Shown piece after piece: positions 45,701 to 52,596 of a stretch of DNA of 58,099 nucleotides. The notes beneath the pieces are model-generated. The model made no database searches, was not told the origin of the DNA, and saw only the letters and a list, made by a program, of their open reading frames with translations. The stretch spans positions 1 through 58,099 of the forward strand of contig JADZCJ010000123.1 in the NCBI GenBank assembly GCA_020851635.1. The letters are read 5' to 3'. Origin of the DNA: Anaerolineae bacterium (GTDB taxonomy: Bacteria > Chloroflexota > Anaerolineae > UBA4142 > SHND01). The position numbers and the translations under genes are program-made. Each line of letters opens with the position of its first letter. Within the stretch, counting starts at the first letter, position 1.

Positions 45701-48700
45701 AGCTCGTCGAGGCGCTCGATTATGCCAATCGAGCCAACAACCCGCAGCTCGTCGGCTCGACGCTCGAAGCGCTTGCCGGGTCCGCACAAGCGCAGGGAGC
45801 CCTTCCGGAAGCGATTGATTATTATGCCCGCGCGGGCAAAACCTTTGCGGTCATCGAGGACACGGACCGCTGGCGCATTGTTTCGCAGCAGCAAGCAGTT
45901 TTGCTCCGCCGATGGGCTGACCGGCAGTTCGAGGCGAACGAATTTGCGGATGCAGAGAATCTCTACCGCCGCTCGAACCTGCTTCAACAGGCCGCGGGTG
46001 ACGAATCGTCTCGCGGAGAAAACCATCTGGCTCTGGGGCGCGCGCTCCTGGCACAAGCCAGGTTCGAGGACGCGCTTGGCGAATTTGAGCAGGCGGACGC
46101 GGCATTTGACATCTCGGCGCCGGAACGTCCCGAGCTGTTGAATCTCTACGCCGACGCGCTCGAGGCACACGGCGCGCAGGCGCTTGGCATTGACGATCTG
46201 GAACGGGCACAGAGCGATTACACACGCGCCGCCGCATATCGTGACGAACTGGGTCAGCACACGCGCGCCGGTTTGGCTTGGCAGCAATTAGCAGACATTG
46301 CCGCGTCCAGGCACGAGCTGGCAAACGCGATACACGCAAATGAGCAGGCGTTGGCGCGACTCGATGCCCCCGAAACCGCCGAGATGCGCCGCCCGGTCCT
46401 CCGACAGCAGGTTCGCATCCGGGCTGAGGTTGGCGCGCAACAACAACGCGAGGGTGATTGGACAGGCGCGAACGAGACTTTACGTCGCGCGCTCGCTCTC
46501 AGCCAAGAACTGGGCGATCTCGAGGCCGTGGCGCATTTGTACCGAGCGCTCGGCTCACTTGCAGGCGCACAGGAACACTGGGATGAGGCGGCAGCAGAAT
46601 ATACGCACGCGCTCGATGTGTATGACGAGCTCAATCAACCCCAAGCCCAAGCCGCAACCTGGGCGCAGTTGGGTGACATGTATCGGCAAGCGACCCAATA
46701 TGATCAGGCAGCTGATGCGTTTGAGCAAGCGCGCGTCCTTTACAACCTGACCGGCAAACACCCGGAGGAAGGGGCAATGTGGCTGCGTCTCGGACATGTC
46801 GAGGGTGACCGCGCCGAGTGGGACAAGGCGCTCGACCAATATCAAAACGCGCTGCACTTGTTCAACAACGTCGGCGCGCGCAGCGCCAAGCCGGAGGTGT
46901 ATCGCGCCCTCGAACGCGCCGTGCGCAATGCCAAACTACAAGCGGCTGATCAAGCCGCCGCGCAGGGTGACTATGAACTCACCGAGAGTCGTTTCGCCGC
47001 CGCCGAACAAGCGTATCGCGATGCGCTCGCGCTGTATCAAGAAGCGGACGAACGGGTGCTGCAAGCGCAAATGCAGAACCAGATCGGCATAGCATTGGAA
47101 AAGCAGGCGCGCGATGATGACGCCCTGACCCATTTCCGCGCTGCGCTCAAGGGCTTTGAACAGATGGACATTCCCCAAGCCCAGGTCAGCGTCCTCGCCA
47201 ATATTGGCGCGGCACGGTGCGGCAATCAGGAATGGAACCAAGCCGAAGCATCATACCGCCAGGCGTTGGCAGTGAACGCGCCGCTCAACGATCCTGCGCG
47301 CACAGCCGAATTGTACAGTTCGCTGGGGATGGTGCGGGAAGCGCAGGGGGATTGGGAAAGCGCCTTTGACCATTATCGCCAAGCCGTTGCCATCTACCAG
47401 TCTCTCGAATTGAATGACGCGCGCGTACAGGCAGAACTCGACATGCTGCGAGCGCGGCGTGGCGCGCACGAACAAGCGGAGCAGGAACACCTGCGTCGCC
47501 TGGAGCAAGCGCGCACAACCGGCAGTCTGGCAGAAGCCGGCGAGATTCTCAACACTCTCGGGCTGCTTGCCGCCGAGGACGGACGCTGGTCGCACGCGCT
47601 CGAATATTACCGTGAGGCAGTTGCGAATTTCGAACATCTCGAAGCGGAAACAGAGGCAGACGAGGTGTGGCGCATTGCCAAGGGCACCGTCTTGAACAAC
47701 ATCGGCGACGCGTCACAACAGATTGGCGCGTGGAACGACGCCGACTCTGCCTATACCCGCGCGCTCGGACTTGCGCGCGAAATCGGTGACCGCGAAAGCG
47801 AAGCACTCTTGCTGTCGAATCTCGGCATCGCCGCTCAAGCGCAGCAACAGCTGCCCCGCGCGCTGGACCTGGATCTTCAGGCGCTCGAATCTTTCAACAA
47901 CCTGGGTGATGACACGCCCCGCGCCGACTTGTTGGAGCGGATCGGCGACTTGCATGCGCAGCTGGACCAGTCCGCGGCGGCAGAAGCTTCCTATGGGCAA
48001 GCGCTCGACTTGGCGCGACAGGCGAATGAGAGCGAGCGTATCAGCCGCCTCTTGAAACAAATGGGGATGCTTGCTCAAGCTCGCGGCGCGGACACAGAGG
48101 CGCTGGGCTATTATCAAGAGGCGTTGACCCGCTCGATCGAATTGGAACGCGACCACGAACAACAAGACCTCTTGATGCGGCAGGGAGCATTGTATTTAGC
48201 AAGCGGACAACTGGATGAGGCAGAGCGCGCACACCGAGCAGCATTGACCCTGGCGACCGCGCACGGTGACAATGCCGCGCAGGCGGCTCTCCACACACAG
48301 TTGGGTCAAGTCGCCATCGCCCAAAGCGACTGGCAGACGGCGATAGCTGAATTCCAGGCGGCGCTCGCGCTCGACGAGAAATTCGCTTCGCCGCTTGATC
48401 AGGTACGCGGGCTGGAGAAAATCGGACAGGCGCATGTCGAGTTGGGCGAATTTGGCCAGGCGGACGCGGCTTATTCGAGTGCGCTCGACCTTGCCGCACA
48501 GACCGACGCCGTCAAGCCTTACCCGCTCTGGCTCGCGCGCGCCGCCCTCGCGGAAAAACAAAATCGCTGGCAAGACGCCTTTGAATATCTTGGGAACGCG
48601 CTCAAACTTCCAAGTCCCGAAGCCAGCCCCGCGTCGCGGGTTGACCTGCTGTTCCGGCACGGGGAAGCGGCAATGCTTGCTCACAATTGGAGCGCGGCGG

Positions 48701-49689
48701 ATACCAGTTTCAATGACGCAATGGAGTTGGCAAATGCCTCGCATCTGCGCGTCATGTATGGTTGGGGCATGAATCGTCTCGGGCTGCTCTCTCAGGCACA
48801 GCGCAGCTGGGAAGATGCCCTCGAAAACTTTCAGGAAGCGATCGAGATTTTCCGGCTCAATCAACAGCCGCTTGCGGAAGCGCATGTCCTGAACAATATT
48901 GCGCGCTTGAAACTCGAAACCAACGATCCGAGCCAGGCGGACCTCTTTTCGCAGGCGGCGCTTTCGATTGCCCAGGCATTCGGGAGCAATACCGAGGCAT
49001 CACGCGGGCTATATACGCGCGGTTTGGCGGCAATAGAGACTCTGGAGTTTGACTCGGCGCGCCAGCTGTTGAATCAGGCAATCGCGACGGACCCGGGAAA
49101 TTGGGCGGCGCAGCTCCAGCTCGGAAACGCCCTGCTGGCTGCCGGCGCAGTTGCAGAAGCGACCCGGCAAGCCGAGACAGGGCTGGGACAATTCCCTGAT
49201 TGGGAACTGGGCGCACAGACACAGTTGACGATCGCAGCGCTGTATCAGGATGACACCCGCCCCTTCAAAACCAATCTCAAGCGCGCCCGGGCGCTGCTCC
49301 GCACAGCCACCGCGCGGCGGAACGTCTCTCAAGAGATGCTCGACGCCGTCGAGTCACTCTTGCGCGCGCTCGAAGGTCACGCCGAAACCGCCCTGAATGA
49401 ACTCACGGCAGAGAATAAACCCGTCCTGCCGATAACGTTTGAATCCCGGCGTTTTGTCAAGACCGCGCTCCTCGCGCTCTCTACCAGCCCGCGCCGTTTC
49501 AAAGACAAGCAATCGCTCGTCAACTATTTCTCGGTGCCGCCACAGGGTCCGCGCAAGGGTGGTCGCAAGCGCGGCAGCCACGCGCCCGACTCTTCCGCGT
49601 CGTCATCTTCCCGGCTTGATAATTCTGCGACAGACGACGAGCCGGGTCAGGCCGCAGACGCCTCTGACGACAGTCTATTCCAACAGTAA
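36778..49689 (+). CDS. Giant 4303-residue DUF4062-like/TPR protein
   Basis: Layout: residues ~1-185 form an unrecognised, largely helical domain (MPTLIDLLDQYLFSDAPG at the start). Residues ~186-311 are a Pro/Ala/Glu-rich linker. Residues ~312-470 look like a DUF4062-type domain (RLRVLLATPADVQTERRLLT, ADIFVGVVWLQFGAES, GTRSDFARALEQG, VQQFFERAG). From ~490 to ~4160 there are continuous TPRs, and a Ser/Arg-rich tail ends the protein. No signal peptide, membrane helix or NTPase motif was seen, so it is probably cytoplasmic. Related domain pairings occur in signalling and conflict proteins that use TPRs to bind partners. The frame is open from 36571, but that ATG lies in a terminator stem. The ATG at 36778 has AAGGGG at 36763-36768 and is chosen. 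The function is unknown. Confidence 0.8.
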   Translation: MPTLIDLLDQYLFSDAPGLVARAAIQRAWEYTTANTWDKLYLASLEDALSEELPHLSAYSGPNTKRPSRTELAQVLSAELGEAGATLATLDQSSRAFLTELARAMQSRRLVTINHHNLFTDEYRQILLNLFDHAHTRFKSVLTRSEPAYSAALDTATEHDLILLASISNYLERQFGVKLASLGPGMPHAGPVSSTASAADAATDMLDTATVLPETPLTSETPQEDSTLEPLAEINPQSEPTAVNPTPPTGPPLQPAPELATNEPVASVEPPAPQAAGGHGELDIPVVSTPPSSFEQPADAPASAPADGSREMPIRLRVLLATPADVQTERRLLTELIRELDTRARARFGLELTLVSPTAQQAAEGQSLVELADIFVGVVWLQFGAESFVGADNGEGYFAGTRSDFARALEQGSGRTEGWLRTVIYRSIRPPLDLLHMDVSEYSRVQQFFERAGAYAGDDLVRVYVDSSELINDARARLDAWIYNYAGDLASTLSDYGSNSAANGQIEDALADYKQTITLYRELDRPEQELALWLQVGALQQSINSASSAEAYDTALRLARRIEDDPAAARALRSLGALDAAQGQWRSALDRYHQARTYLQPGDTEYSALLLEQIDAYDAFGESLRARGDFDRAIPEFKNALGIAQELGDTAAQTVLWSKLGALAAERGAWNDSLSAYDNALAQSPDQRSDARLAILDAQANAHTQLAQKARSSGDLAAAEQAYQSALRVNAQGAGDRLQRVALFTALGTLAADRADWTRSIDANEQALALLDSPDDVENRRALMASQALAYQELGAEQSARGDFAAASSAYRDALSLYQELDRASDQGVVLHHLGEIALLQAEPAEANAYFLEALPRLEGLANAPLRAKSLQSQAVALQNIGDEQRASGEWAQAEIAFVQARGNLEQQNRGGETGPLLYRLGVVTAAQSRLPEALAYFQQARTRLTAQEDNETRIESLRAQSDASSRFAEMYRGSGDFQSARAYYRQQLELAEELQDETLEADAYDSLGLVAADQGEWDDAVDLYDRALARLQGRDQETTRAFAQRHQLTAFEKIGERERAAHNLSQSELAYRSALALAQSLGDKEREADLLYTLGLLAIEHENWDEALVNLRRALGIYNLMPAAPNKPKVIFGIGRAQRGQKQAHLKETLQQAQAGRSAALYLSAAELARELGDQRSAAVAARELGSLALEQGDWDKALVHFDEALTGLTAPEDQTQKQLVRRAQLHARRERSNRALQNRQWGSADADLFVALDLAREVQDADEQGDLVYRRGLVAAGQRHWNQAIDLYSEALNRLQENNPERATVERAQAQAYQSLGDSERDSQNWASAEAAYSQALALRRTLNDTEPQTALCAALGDVAMRQGRWTDAIAQLGAARSLAVELADTERAAALDAEIELASRALKRQEQETIEQRGDAFRASHAYALAQTEYAGALELAEELEERAAQAELNAKLGFIATETGALRQALAHYRIAAGMYDAPENAAQRIALVELQAQTLQELGNQAGTDGAWQQAFEFYSQAVALLDLPAQAAHRNEIVRLEAVTCQNLAEKFRDERALDKALDQYRRAQGLYALVGAETDRRAVVERQAEVLTDQAHTAHQTNDFATAQILYGQAIERYSELQQSDKLRQTRAEQLVSFQSAGSQAADAQDIPGARRHYRQALGIAQELDDQATQAVLYHRLGQLAARQFDWEAALLSYQAALEHAANRPEIESAVLADQLTAYQEQATSRRIDRDLEAAESGYVRAYTNAQTLNDAARAGELAFLLGTLSADRDNFETALGYYDRALEHLAPGNPQRNEIQPYRAYTYQQLGDTLRADGQFAAAADAYATALDIADESGDGTRQGQVLYRLGLLEAAQGRWEPALDAYARAETRIDPADAETAALVNRDTAFASQALKRERLAAQLDLANKGRAESSWDDAAAAYRNAMAFAIELDESELRDTIRRDLVALYAEKAFALGSDERWDASRDAYLESLQLAQAFDFADDVAQRQDDLMALARASAQNGNNLYAQAEWDAANDAYNRTLEYAREFGDVNTRAVALMGLGNIAQTRKQWTTSKEYYEQARPLFVQAENTTALASLDTGLGYVKDVLARQTQMADAVVNAERASQEGRFDQAQLEYRTAFGLARELDDSPQAARFAAAVVGASVAQAHSFREQEDWLQAERASREALGVAREFDDAAAVQARQTDLVTLAAERAKQLGASDDWKANEALYREALAVAQEFDDAQAIRARHTELIALAAALTAARRSNQDLHGVKLAAQHQLDVAQEFGDLAAQADALFALGENARDANDLATARNYFLTAAQTYEQAEAPHGTAAAQHALNQVETVLRHQEQLENALTNAQTARTAGRFDNAVQEYQNALTQADPLRDVPVRAATLVALAELAFEQEQWQNSLDHYAAAGSLYDGLEQSGRVAELAQEQARVTRRLRMSQRDDARIRGDQAVQEANLVKAGAAYRKGLELAQLLDDPAGSGAFEISLGQIAATEHRLADAAEWYTAADASFSQAQDETLRATARTHLLATYTALGDDYSHRQDWALAHTNYDRALLAAPETTPAPQKAHLLTRLGIVAALQNAHHDAVSYFDRALDTLDTDDLTNQRGSILEQRARVWQDLGDSEMDSGNMPAAQDAYSHALADARTLRQDSQVAQVLHSLGLVRGAQDQWQDALQAHQESYDLIQDADLPEAKLSILVSLAESKARVGKTDAARQDYQTALAIANSLSDTSQIADIEFALGEIAADQERWQEALTHYETARAGFAAPAGEAQLLKLNAQQATAYARLGEIQYGEGRWSESQIAFSRALELDSAAGRTDRDGVLYYRRGNAMAAQEKFAEAIADYDRASVALADDDTALRDRTIAQLAFALQQQGKRAYDAGDLDHAEMAFTRARKMAEASDNFDQVANLWFRLGTTYRSQARHDEALAAFRRAYEFDRMDGSAIQQTEISEALAERLLQRGLSALESENQAQADSELVEALDYANRANNPQLVGSTLEALAGSAQAQGALPEAIDYYARAGKTFAVIEDTDRWRIVSQQQAVLLRRWADRQFEANEFADAENLYRRSNLLQQAAGDESSRGENHLALGRALLAQARFEDALGEFEQADAAFDISAPERPELLNLYADALEAHGAQALGIDDLERAQSDYTRAAAYRDELGQHTRAGLAWQQLADIAASRHELANAIHANEQALARLDAPETAEMRRPVLRQQVRIRAEVGAQQQREGDWTGANETLRRALALSQELGDLEAVAHLYRALGSLAGAQEHWDEAAAEYTHALDVYDELNQPQAQAATWAQLGDMYRQATQYDQAADAFEQARVLYNLTGKHPEEGAMWLRLGHVEGDRAEWDKALDQYQNALHLFNNVGARSAKPEVYRALERAVRNAKLQAADQAAAQGDYELTESRFAAAEQAYRDALALYQEADERVLQAQMQNQIGIALEKQARDDDALTHFRAALKGFEQMDIPQAQVSVLANIGAARCGNQEWNQAEASYRQALAVNAPLNDPARTAELYSSLGMVREAQGDWESAFDHYRQAVAIYQSLELNDARVQAELDMLRARRGAHEQAEQEHLRRLEQARTTGSLAEAGEILNTLGLLAAEDGRWSHALEYYREAVANFEHLEAETEADEVWRIAKGTVLNNIGDASQQIGAWNDADSAYTRALGLAREIGDRESEALLLSNLGIAAQAQQQLPRALDLDLQALESFNNLGDDTPRADLLERIGDLHAQLDQSAAAEASYGQALDLARQANESERISRLLKQMGMLAQARGADTEALGYYQEALTRSIELERDHEQQDLLMRQGALYLASGQLDEAERAHRAALTLATAHGDNAAQAALHTQLGQVAIAQSDWQTAIAEFQAALALDEKFASPLDQVRGLEKIGQAHVELGEFGQADAAYSSALDLAAQTDAVKPYPLWLARAALAEKQNRWQDAFEYLGNALKLPSPEASPASRVDLLFRHGEAAMLAHNWSAADTSFNDAMELANASHLRVMYGWGMNRLGLLSQAQRSWEDALENFQEAIEIFRLNQQPLAEAHVLNNIARLKLETNDPSQADLFSQAALSIAQAFGSNTEASRGLYTRGLAAIETLEFDSARQLLNQAIATDPGNWAAQLQLGNALLAAGAVAEATRQAETGLGQFPDWELGAQTQLTIAALYQDDTRPFKTNLKRARALLRTATARRNVSQEMLDAVESLLRALEGHAETALNELTAENKPVLPITFESRRFVKTALLALSTSPRRFKDKQSLVNYFSVPPQGPRKGGRKRGSHAPDSSASSSSRLDNSATDDEPGQAADASDDSLFQQ
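38250..49260 (+). repeat. TPR-coding array with ~85-residue double-repeat period
   Basis: Successive units alternate a TPR of the form LGxxAxxxGxWxxAxxxYxxAL with one of the form LGExxRAxGDFxxAxxxYxxAL. Counting from FGESLRARGD to TQLAQKARSSGD gives about 84 residues, and the next unit is about 88. That predicts about forty double units, or eighty-plus TPRs; the figure is an estimate. At the DNA level the units are clearly diverged, so this is an old expansion, not a recent slippage array. Confidence 0.75.
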
Positions 49690-49704
49690 GCCCGGTTACG
49701 CTCG

Positions 49705-49749
49705 CGCGAATCTTTGCGGACCAGAGTCGCCTTCAAAGATTCGCGTTTT
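49705..49749 (+). terminator. Rho-independent terminator after the giant gene
   Basis: CGCGAATCTTTG (49705-49716) is a perfect 12-bp match to CAAAGATTCGCG (49734-49745), followed by TTTT. It ends 7 nt before the gmhB-like ATG, so that gene may depend on read-through or on a promoter inside the giant gene. Confidence 0.8.
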
Positions 49750-49756
49750 CATTTCA

Positions 49757-50356
49757 ATGACAACGGTAAAGGAACGCGCGCTCTTTCTGGATCGTGATGG
49801 CGTGATCAATGTGAACCTGCCCGATCACGTTCGGTCTTGGGAACAGTTCGAGTTTGAGCGCGGCTCGCTCGACGCCTTGGCGCGCGTCGGCGCAACCGAC
49901 TATCGCGTGATCGTGATCACCAACCAATCCGGTATCGGACGGGGACTGATGAGCCACGAAACGGTCAATGAAATTCACACGCGCATGACCGCAGAAATCC
50001 GACACGTCGGCGGGCGCGTGGATGAGGTCTACTATTGCCCGCATTCGAGTCAGGACAACTGCACCTGCCGCAAACCGGCGCCCGAAATGCTTTTGCGCGG
50101 ACGCGACCGCTATCAACTCGATGTCGGCGCAAGCTATCTTGTTGGTGATTGGGTGGATGATGTGCTGGCAGCGCGGGCGGCCGGGGTCAAACCTCTGCTT
50201 GTCCGCACAGGCAGGGGCGACCGCGCGATTGCCGAGATGCTGACGCGCGAGATTCCGGCGCCCGAGATTTTCGAGAATCTCGCCGCAGCAGTCGAGTGGA
50301 TTCTAGCGCACGAACGGGCGCCACAGGGCACGAGGAGAGAGGCACAAGAAACGTGA
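49757..50356 (+). CDS. gmhB: HAD-family heptose-bisphosphate phosphatase-like protein (GmhB type)
   Basis: The 199-residue protein has the HAD motif FLDRDGVINV with nucleophile Asp12 and Asp14, IVITNQSGIGRG (motif II), the zinc-binding CPHSSQDNCTCRKP and YLVGDWVDDVLAARAAG (motif IV). GmhB removes the 7-phosphate (or 1,7-bisphosphate variant) in ADP- or GDP-heptose precursor synthesis, so it may supply heptose for the glycan; related HAD phosphatases act on histidinol or other phosphates. The frame is open from 49439 inside the giant gene, but the ATG at 49757 gives the family start. Its last codons (QET, stop) lie in the palindrome at 50345-50378. Confidence 0.8.
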   Translation: MTTVKERALFLDRDGVINVNLPDHVRSWEQFEFERGSLDALARVGATDYRVIVITNQSGIGRGLMSHETVNEIHTRMTAEIRHVGGRVDEVYYCPHSSQDNCTCRKPAPEMLLRGRDRYQLDVGASYLVGDWVDDVLAARAAGVKPLLVRTGRGDRAIAEMLTREIPAPEIFENLAAAVEWILAHERAPQGTRREAQET

Positions 50357-50378
50357 CACTTGCGTGTCACGTTTCTTG
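50345..50378. terminator. Bidirectional terminator palindrome shared by two convergent genes
   Basis: The 15-nt arms CAAGAAACGTGACAC (50345-50359) and 50364-50378 are perfect reverse complements around a TTGC loop. Read on either strand, the arm encodes Q-E-T-stop, so both the gmhB-like gene and the response regulator gene end in it. Confidence 0.8.
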
Positions 50379-50735
50379 TTCGATCACTCGGGCAACCAGC
50401 TCACGAAGCGTTTTGACGTTAAAGGGCTTGGACAGATGCGCCGCAGCGCCCAACTCCCGTACAGTCTTTTTGAGTTGGTCTTCGCCCCTGGCGGACACAA
50501 TAATGACCGGGATCTTTGCCAGCGCGCGGTCACGCTGAAGTCGTTTGAAAAAATTCGGACCACTCAACCCCGGCAGAACCCAATCCAACAAGATCAAATC
50601 AGGATGTTCGTGGTCGAGAAGCGCATACGCGTTCTCGGCATCTGCCGCCTCCAGACAAACATACTGCTCGGCAAGCGCCATGCGCGTCAGTTGGCGCACC
50701 ATGGGGTCGTCGTCAACAATCAGGACTTTTTTCAT
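50367..50735 (-). CDS. Single-domain response regulator (CheY-like receiver)
   Basis: The 122-residue protein is a bare receiver domain: VLIVDDDP with acidic pocket residues 8-10, LILLDWVLPG with phosphoacceptor Asp51, IIVSARG with Ser81, and HLSKPFN with Lys103. It has no output domain, so it must act through protein contacts or phosphotransfer. No histidine kinase is present in the window. It is the last gene of the minus-strand block, 32 nt after the pseudouridine synthase gene. Confidence 0.92.
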   Translation of the reverse strand: MKKVLIVDDDPMVRQLTRMALAEQYVCLEAADAENAYALLDHEHPDLILLDWVLPGLSGPNFFKRLQRDRALAKIPVIIVSARGEDQLKKTVRELGAAAHLSKPFNVKTLRELVARVIEQET

Positions 50736-50767
50736 AACGAGTCACTGCGGCACATCACCGGCCAAAT

Positions 50768-51715
50768 TCAGACTGACCGGGATACGTCTCGACGCTCGAA
50801 CGCATCCGGCGAAATTTGTGCGCGTTCCAATGCCTCTATCAAGTCAGGGGCAAGGGGCGCGGTACACGTCATGGGTTCACCCGTAATCGGATGGCGAAAG
50901 GTGATTCGCCATGCATGCAGGAATTGACGCCCGATTCCAAGATCGTCCTTTTTCCTATTGTACAGCTCGTCGCCGACGACCGGGTGCTTGAGAAACGCCA
51001 GATGCACCCGAATCTGGTGCGTCCGCCCGGTCTCGGGTTCCACTTGTACAAGAGTGTATCTGTCGGAATGAGCAAGGACGCTAAAGATAGTGACCGCCTC
51101 ACGGGCGTTTGGACCGCTGACGATTGCCATCTTCTTGCGGTCATGCGGATCGCGTCCGAGCGGGGCATCAATTTTCCCCTGGGGCGTCTTGACAATGCCG
51201 GTCACCAGCGCCAAATACGTTTTGTGTATCTCGCGTGCGGCGAATTGCCTCTGTAATTCACGCATGGCAAGGTCCGTCTTGGCAACCAGGATGACCCCAC
51301 TGGTATCACGATCGAGGCGGTGAACGATGCCTGCGCGCTCTTGGTTGCTTGTGACAATGTTGGGGTCATGCCCCAGGACGGCATTGACCAGCGTACCGGT
51401 CGGGTGCCCCACCGCGGGATGGACCACCATGTCCGCCGGTTTGTTGAGCGCCAGGAGCGCGTCGTCCTCATACAAGATATCGAGGGGAATCTCTTGAATC
51501 TGAATCGCGCTCGGCGCGGGTGCGGGAATTTCGAGCGTGATCGTATCGCCCGGTTTGACCGCATAATTCGCTTTGCGCGCGGCACGATTGACCTTGATAC
51601 TGCCCTCCACGATCAAACTCTGCACAAAAGCGCGCGACAGGTCCGGGCGTTGGGCGATCATAAATTTGTCGAGCCGTTCGCCCTGTCGGTCCGGCGTGAC
51701 GACAAACGTTTCCAT
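50768..51715 (-). CDS. rluD: RluA/RluD-family 23S rRNA pseudouridine synthase
   Basis: The 315-residue protein has an N-terminal S4 RNA-binding domain (GERLDKFMIAQRPDLSRAFV, EGSIKVNRAARKANY) and the RluA catalytic domain with LYEDDALLALNKPADMVVHP, IVHRLDRDTSGVILVAKT carrying the catalytic Asp in HRLD, and TGRTHQIRVHLAFL. RluD modifies helix 69 of 23S rRNA; related paralogues use other sites, so the exact target is inferred. The ATG at 51715 overlaps the lspA stop as TAATG; a longer frame to 51748 is rejected. The lspA-rluD order is common in bacteria. Confidence 0.92.
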   Translation of the reverse strand: METFVVTPDRQGERLDKFMIAQRPDLSRAFVQSLIVEGSIKVNRAARKANYAVKPGDTITLEIPAPAPSAIQIQEIPLDILYEDDALLALNKPADMVVHPAVGHPTGTLVNAVLGHDPNIVTSNQERAGIVHRLDRDTSGVILVAKTDLAMRELQRQFAAREIHKTYLALVTGIVKTPQGKIDAPLGRDPHDRKKMAIVSGPNAREAVTIFSVLAHSDRYTLVQVEPETGRTHQIRVHLAFLKHPVVGDELYNRKKDDLGIGRQFLHAWRITFRHPITGEPMTCTAPLAPDLIEALERAQISPDAFERRDVSRSV

Positions 51716-52365
51716 TATGGCAGCAAATTCGCCGGAACAATTACGCACACAAAATAGCCCGCGATAGCCACGAGACCGAGAATCCCAACAAAGACAAGCC
51801 CGAGTTTGAGCGACGAGTCGCCCTTGCCGGGCGCGCCGGCGCTTGTGCTCTCTCCGCCCGCCGCGGGTTGCTCTGTTTTCACAGAATCTTCGCGCAGCGA
51901 CCAGAGGAGCATGATGATGACGGCAGTTGTCACGGCAAGGTCTGCAATGTTAAAGACCGGCAGATGGAATATCGAAATAAAATCCACCACATAGCCCAGC
52001 CGCAGACGATCGACGAGATTGCCAAACGCGCCGCCAATGATCAAGCCGACCCCAATGCTCAACAGCCAGCTGGGCGTCTTTTGTGACCGATAAAACCAGA
52101 TCACGACGGCGAGAATGAAAAAAGGCGCAAGCGTAAAGACAAAACCGAGCTGTGGCAAATAGCCGCACGCGGTGCCTGTATTGTAAATCCCGGCAAAGCG
52201 AAACCAATCCAGGGCGGGGATCGGCTTCAAGACATTTCCCATCCCGATTTGCTGGACAAACAGATACTTGGTCAGCTGGTCGAGCGCAAACACGGTGAGC
52301 GCGACGCCGCCTACAATCAGTGCGCCCGGCTTGAAAAGAGGTTTCGAGACAAGTTGAGTTTCCAT
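51715..52365 (-). CDS. lspA: Signal peptidase II (prolipoprotein signal peptidase) with extra C-terminal membrane segment
   Basis: The 216-residue aspartyl protease cleaves lipoprotein signal peptides after lipid modification. Seen: a first membrane helix ending DQLTKYLFVQQ, GIYNTGTACG in the place of NTGAAFG, and the two catalytic aspartates in GNLVDRLRLGYVVDF and FNIADLAV. Family members are usually ~160-170 residues; here a Ser/Gly/Pro linker and an added hydrophobic segment (LGLVFVGILGLVAIAGYFVC) follow. The start at 52365 (METQLVSKP) is chosen over the open extension to 52512, although it has no clear ribosome site. It implies lipoprotein processing. Confidence 0.9.
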   Translation of the reverse strand: METQLVSKPLFKPGALIVGGVALTVFALDQLTKYLFVQQIGMGNVLKPIPALDWFRFAGIYNTGTACGYLPQLGFVFTLAPFFILAVVIWFYRSQKTPSWLLSIGVGLIIGGAFGNLVDRLRLGYVVDFISIFHLPVFNIADLAVTTAVIIMLLWSLREDSVKTEQPAAGGESTSAGAPGKGDSSLKLGLVFVGILGLVAIAGYFVCVIVPANLLP

Positions 52366-52419
52366 AGAGGTTCGAGCGTTCCTTGTTCCTCCAATATATC
52401 GGTTTGCGGCGCAAACGCA

Positions 52420-52447
52420 AAAACGGGCGACCTGTGTCGCCCGTTTT
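52420..52447. terminator. Bidirectional-type terminator between traR-like gene and lspA
   Basis: AAAACGGGCGAC and GTCGCCCGTTTT form a 12-bp stem with a CTGT loop. On the minus strand it follows the TraR/DksA-like gene and is followed by further T residues. It is a good terminator or attenuator before lspA. Confidence 0.7.
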
Positions 52448-52596
52448 ATTTTTCGATTTTTGGCGCCTGGTTCAGGCGGTTGATTCAAATCAACGGGAGC
52501 GGCTGGCATCATGGACAGCCATCACGGGACTATTCGGTTTGAGGTGATCCCCAGGTTGTCGCATTGACCCGGTGCGGGTCTGTGGCAACCGTTTGC

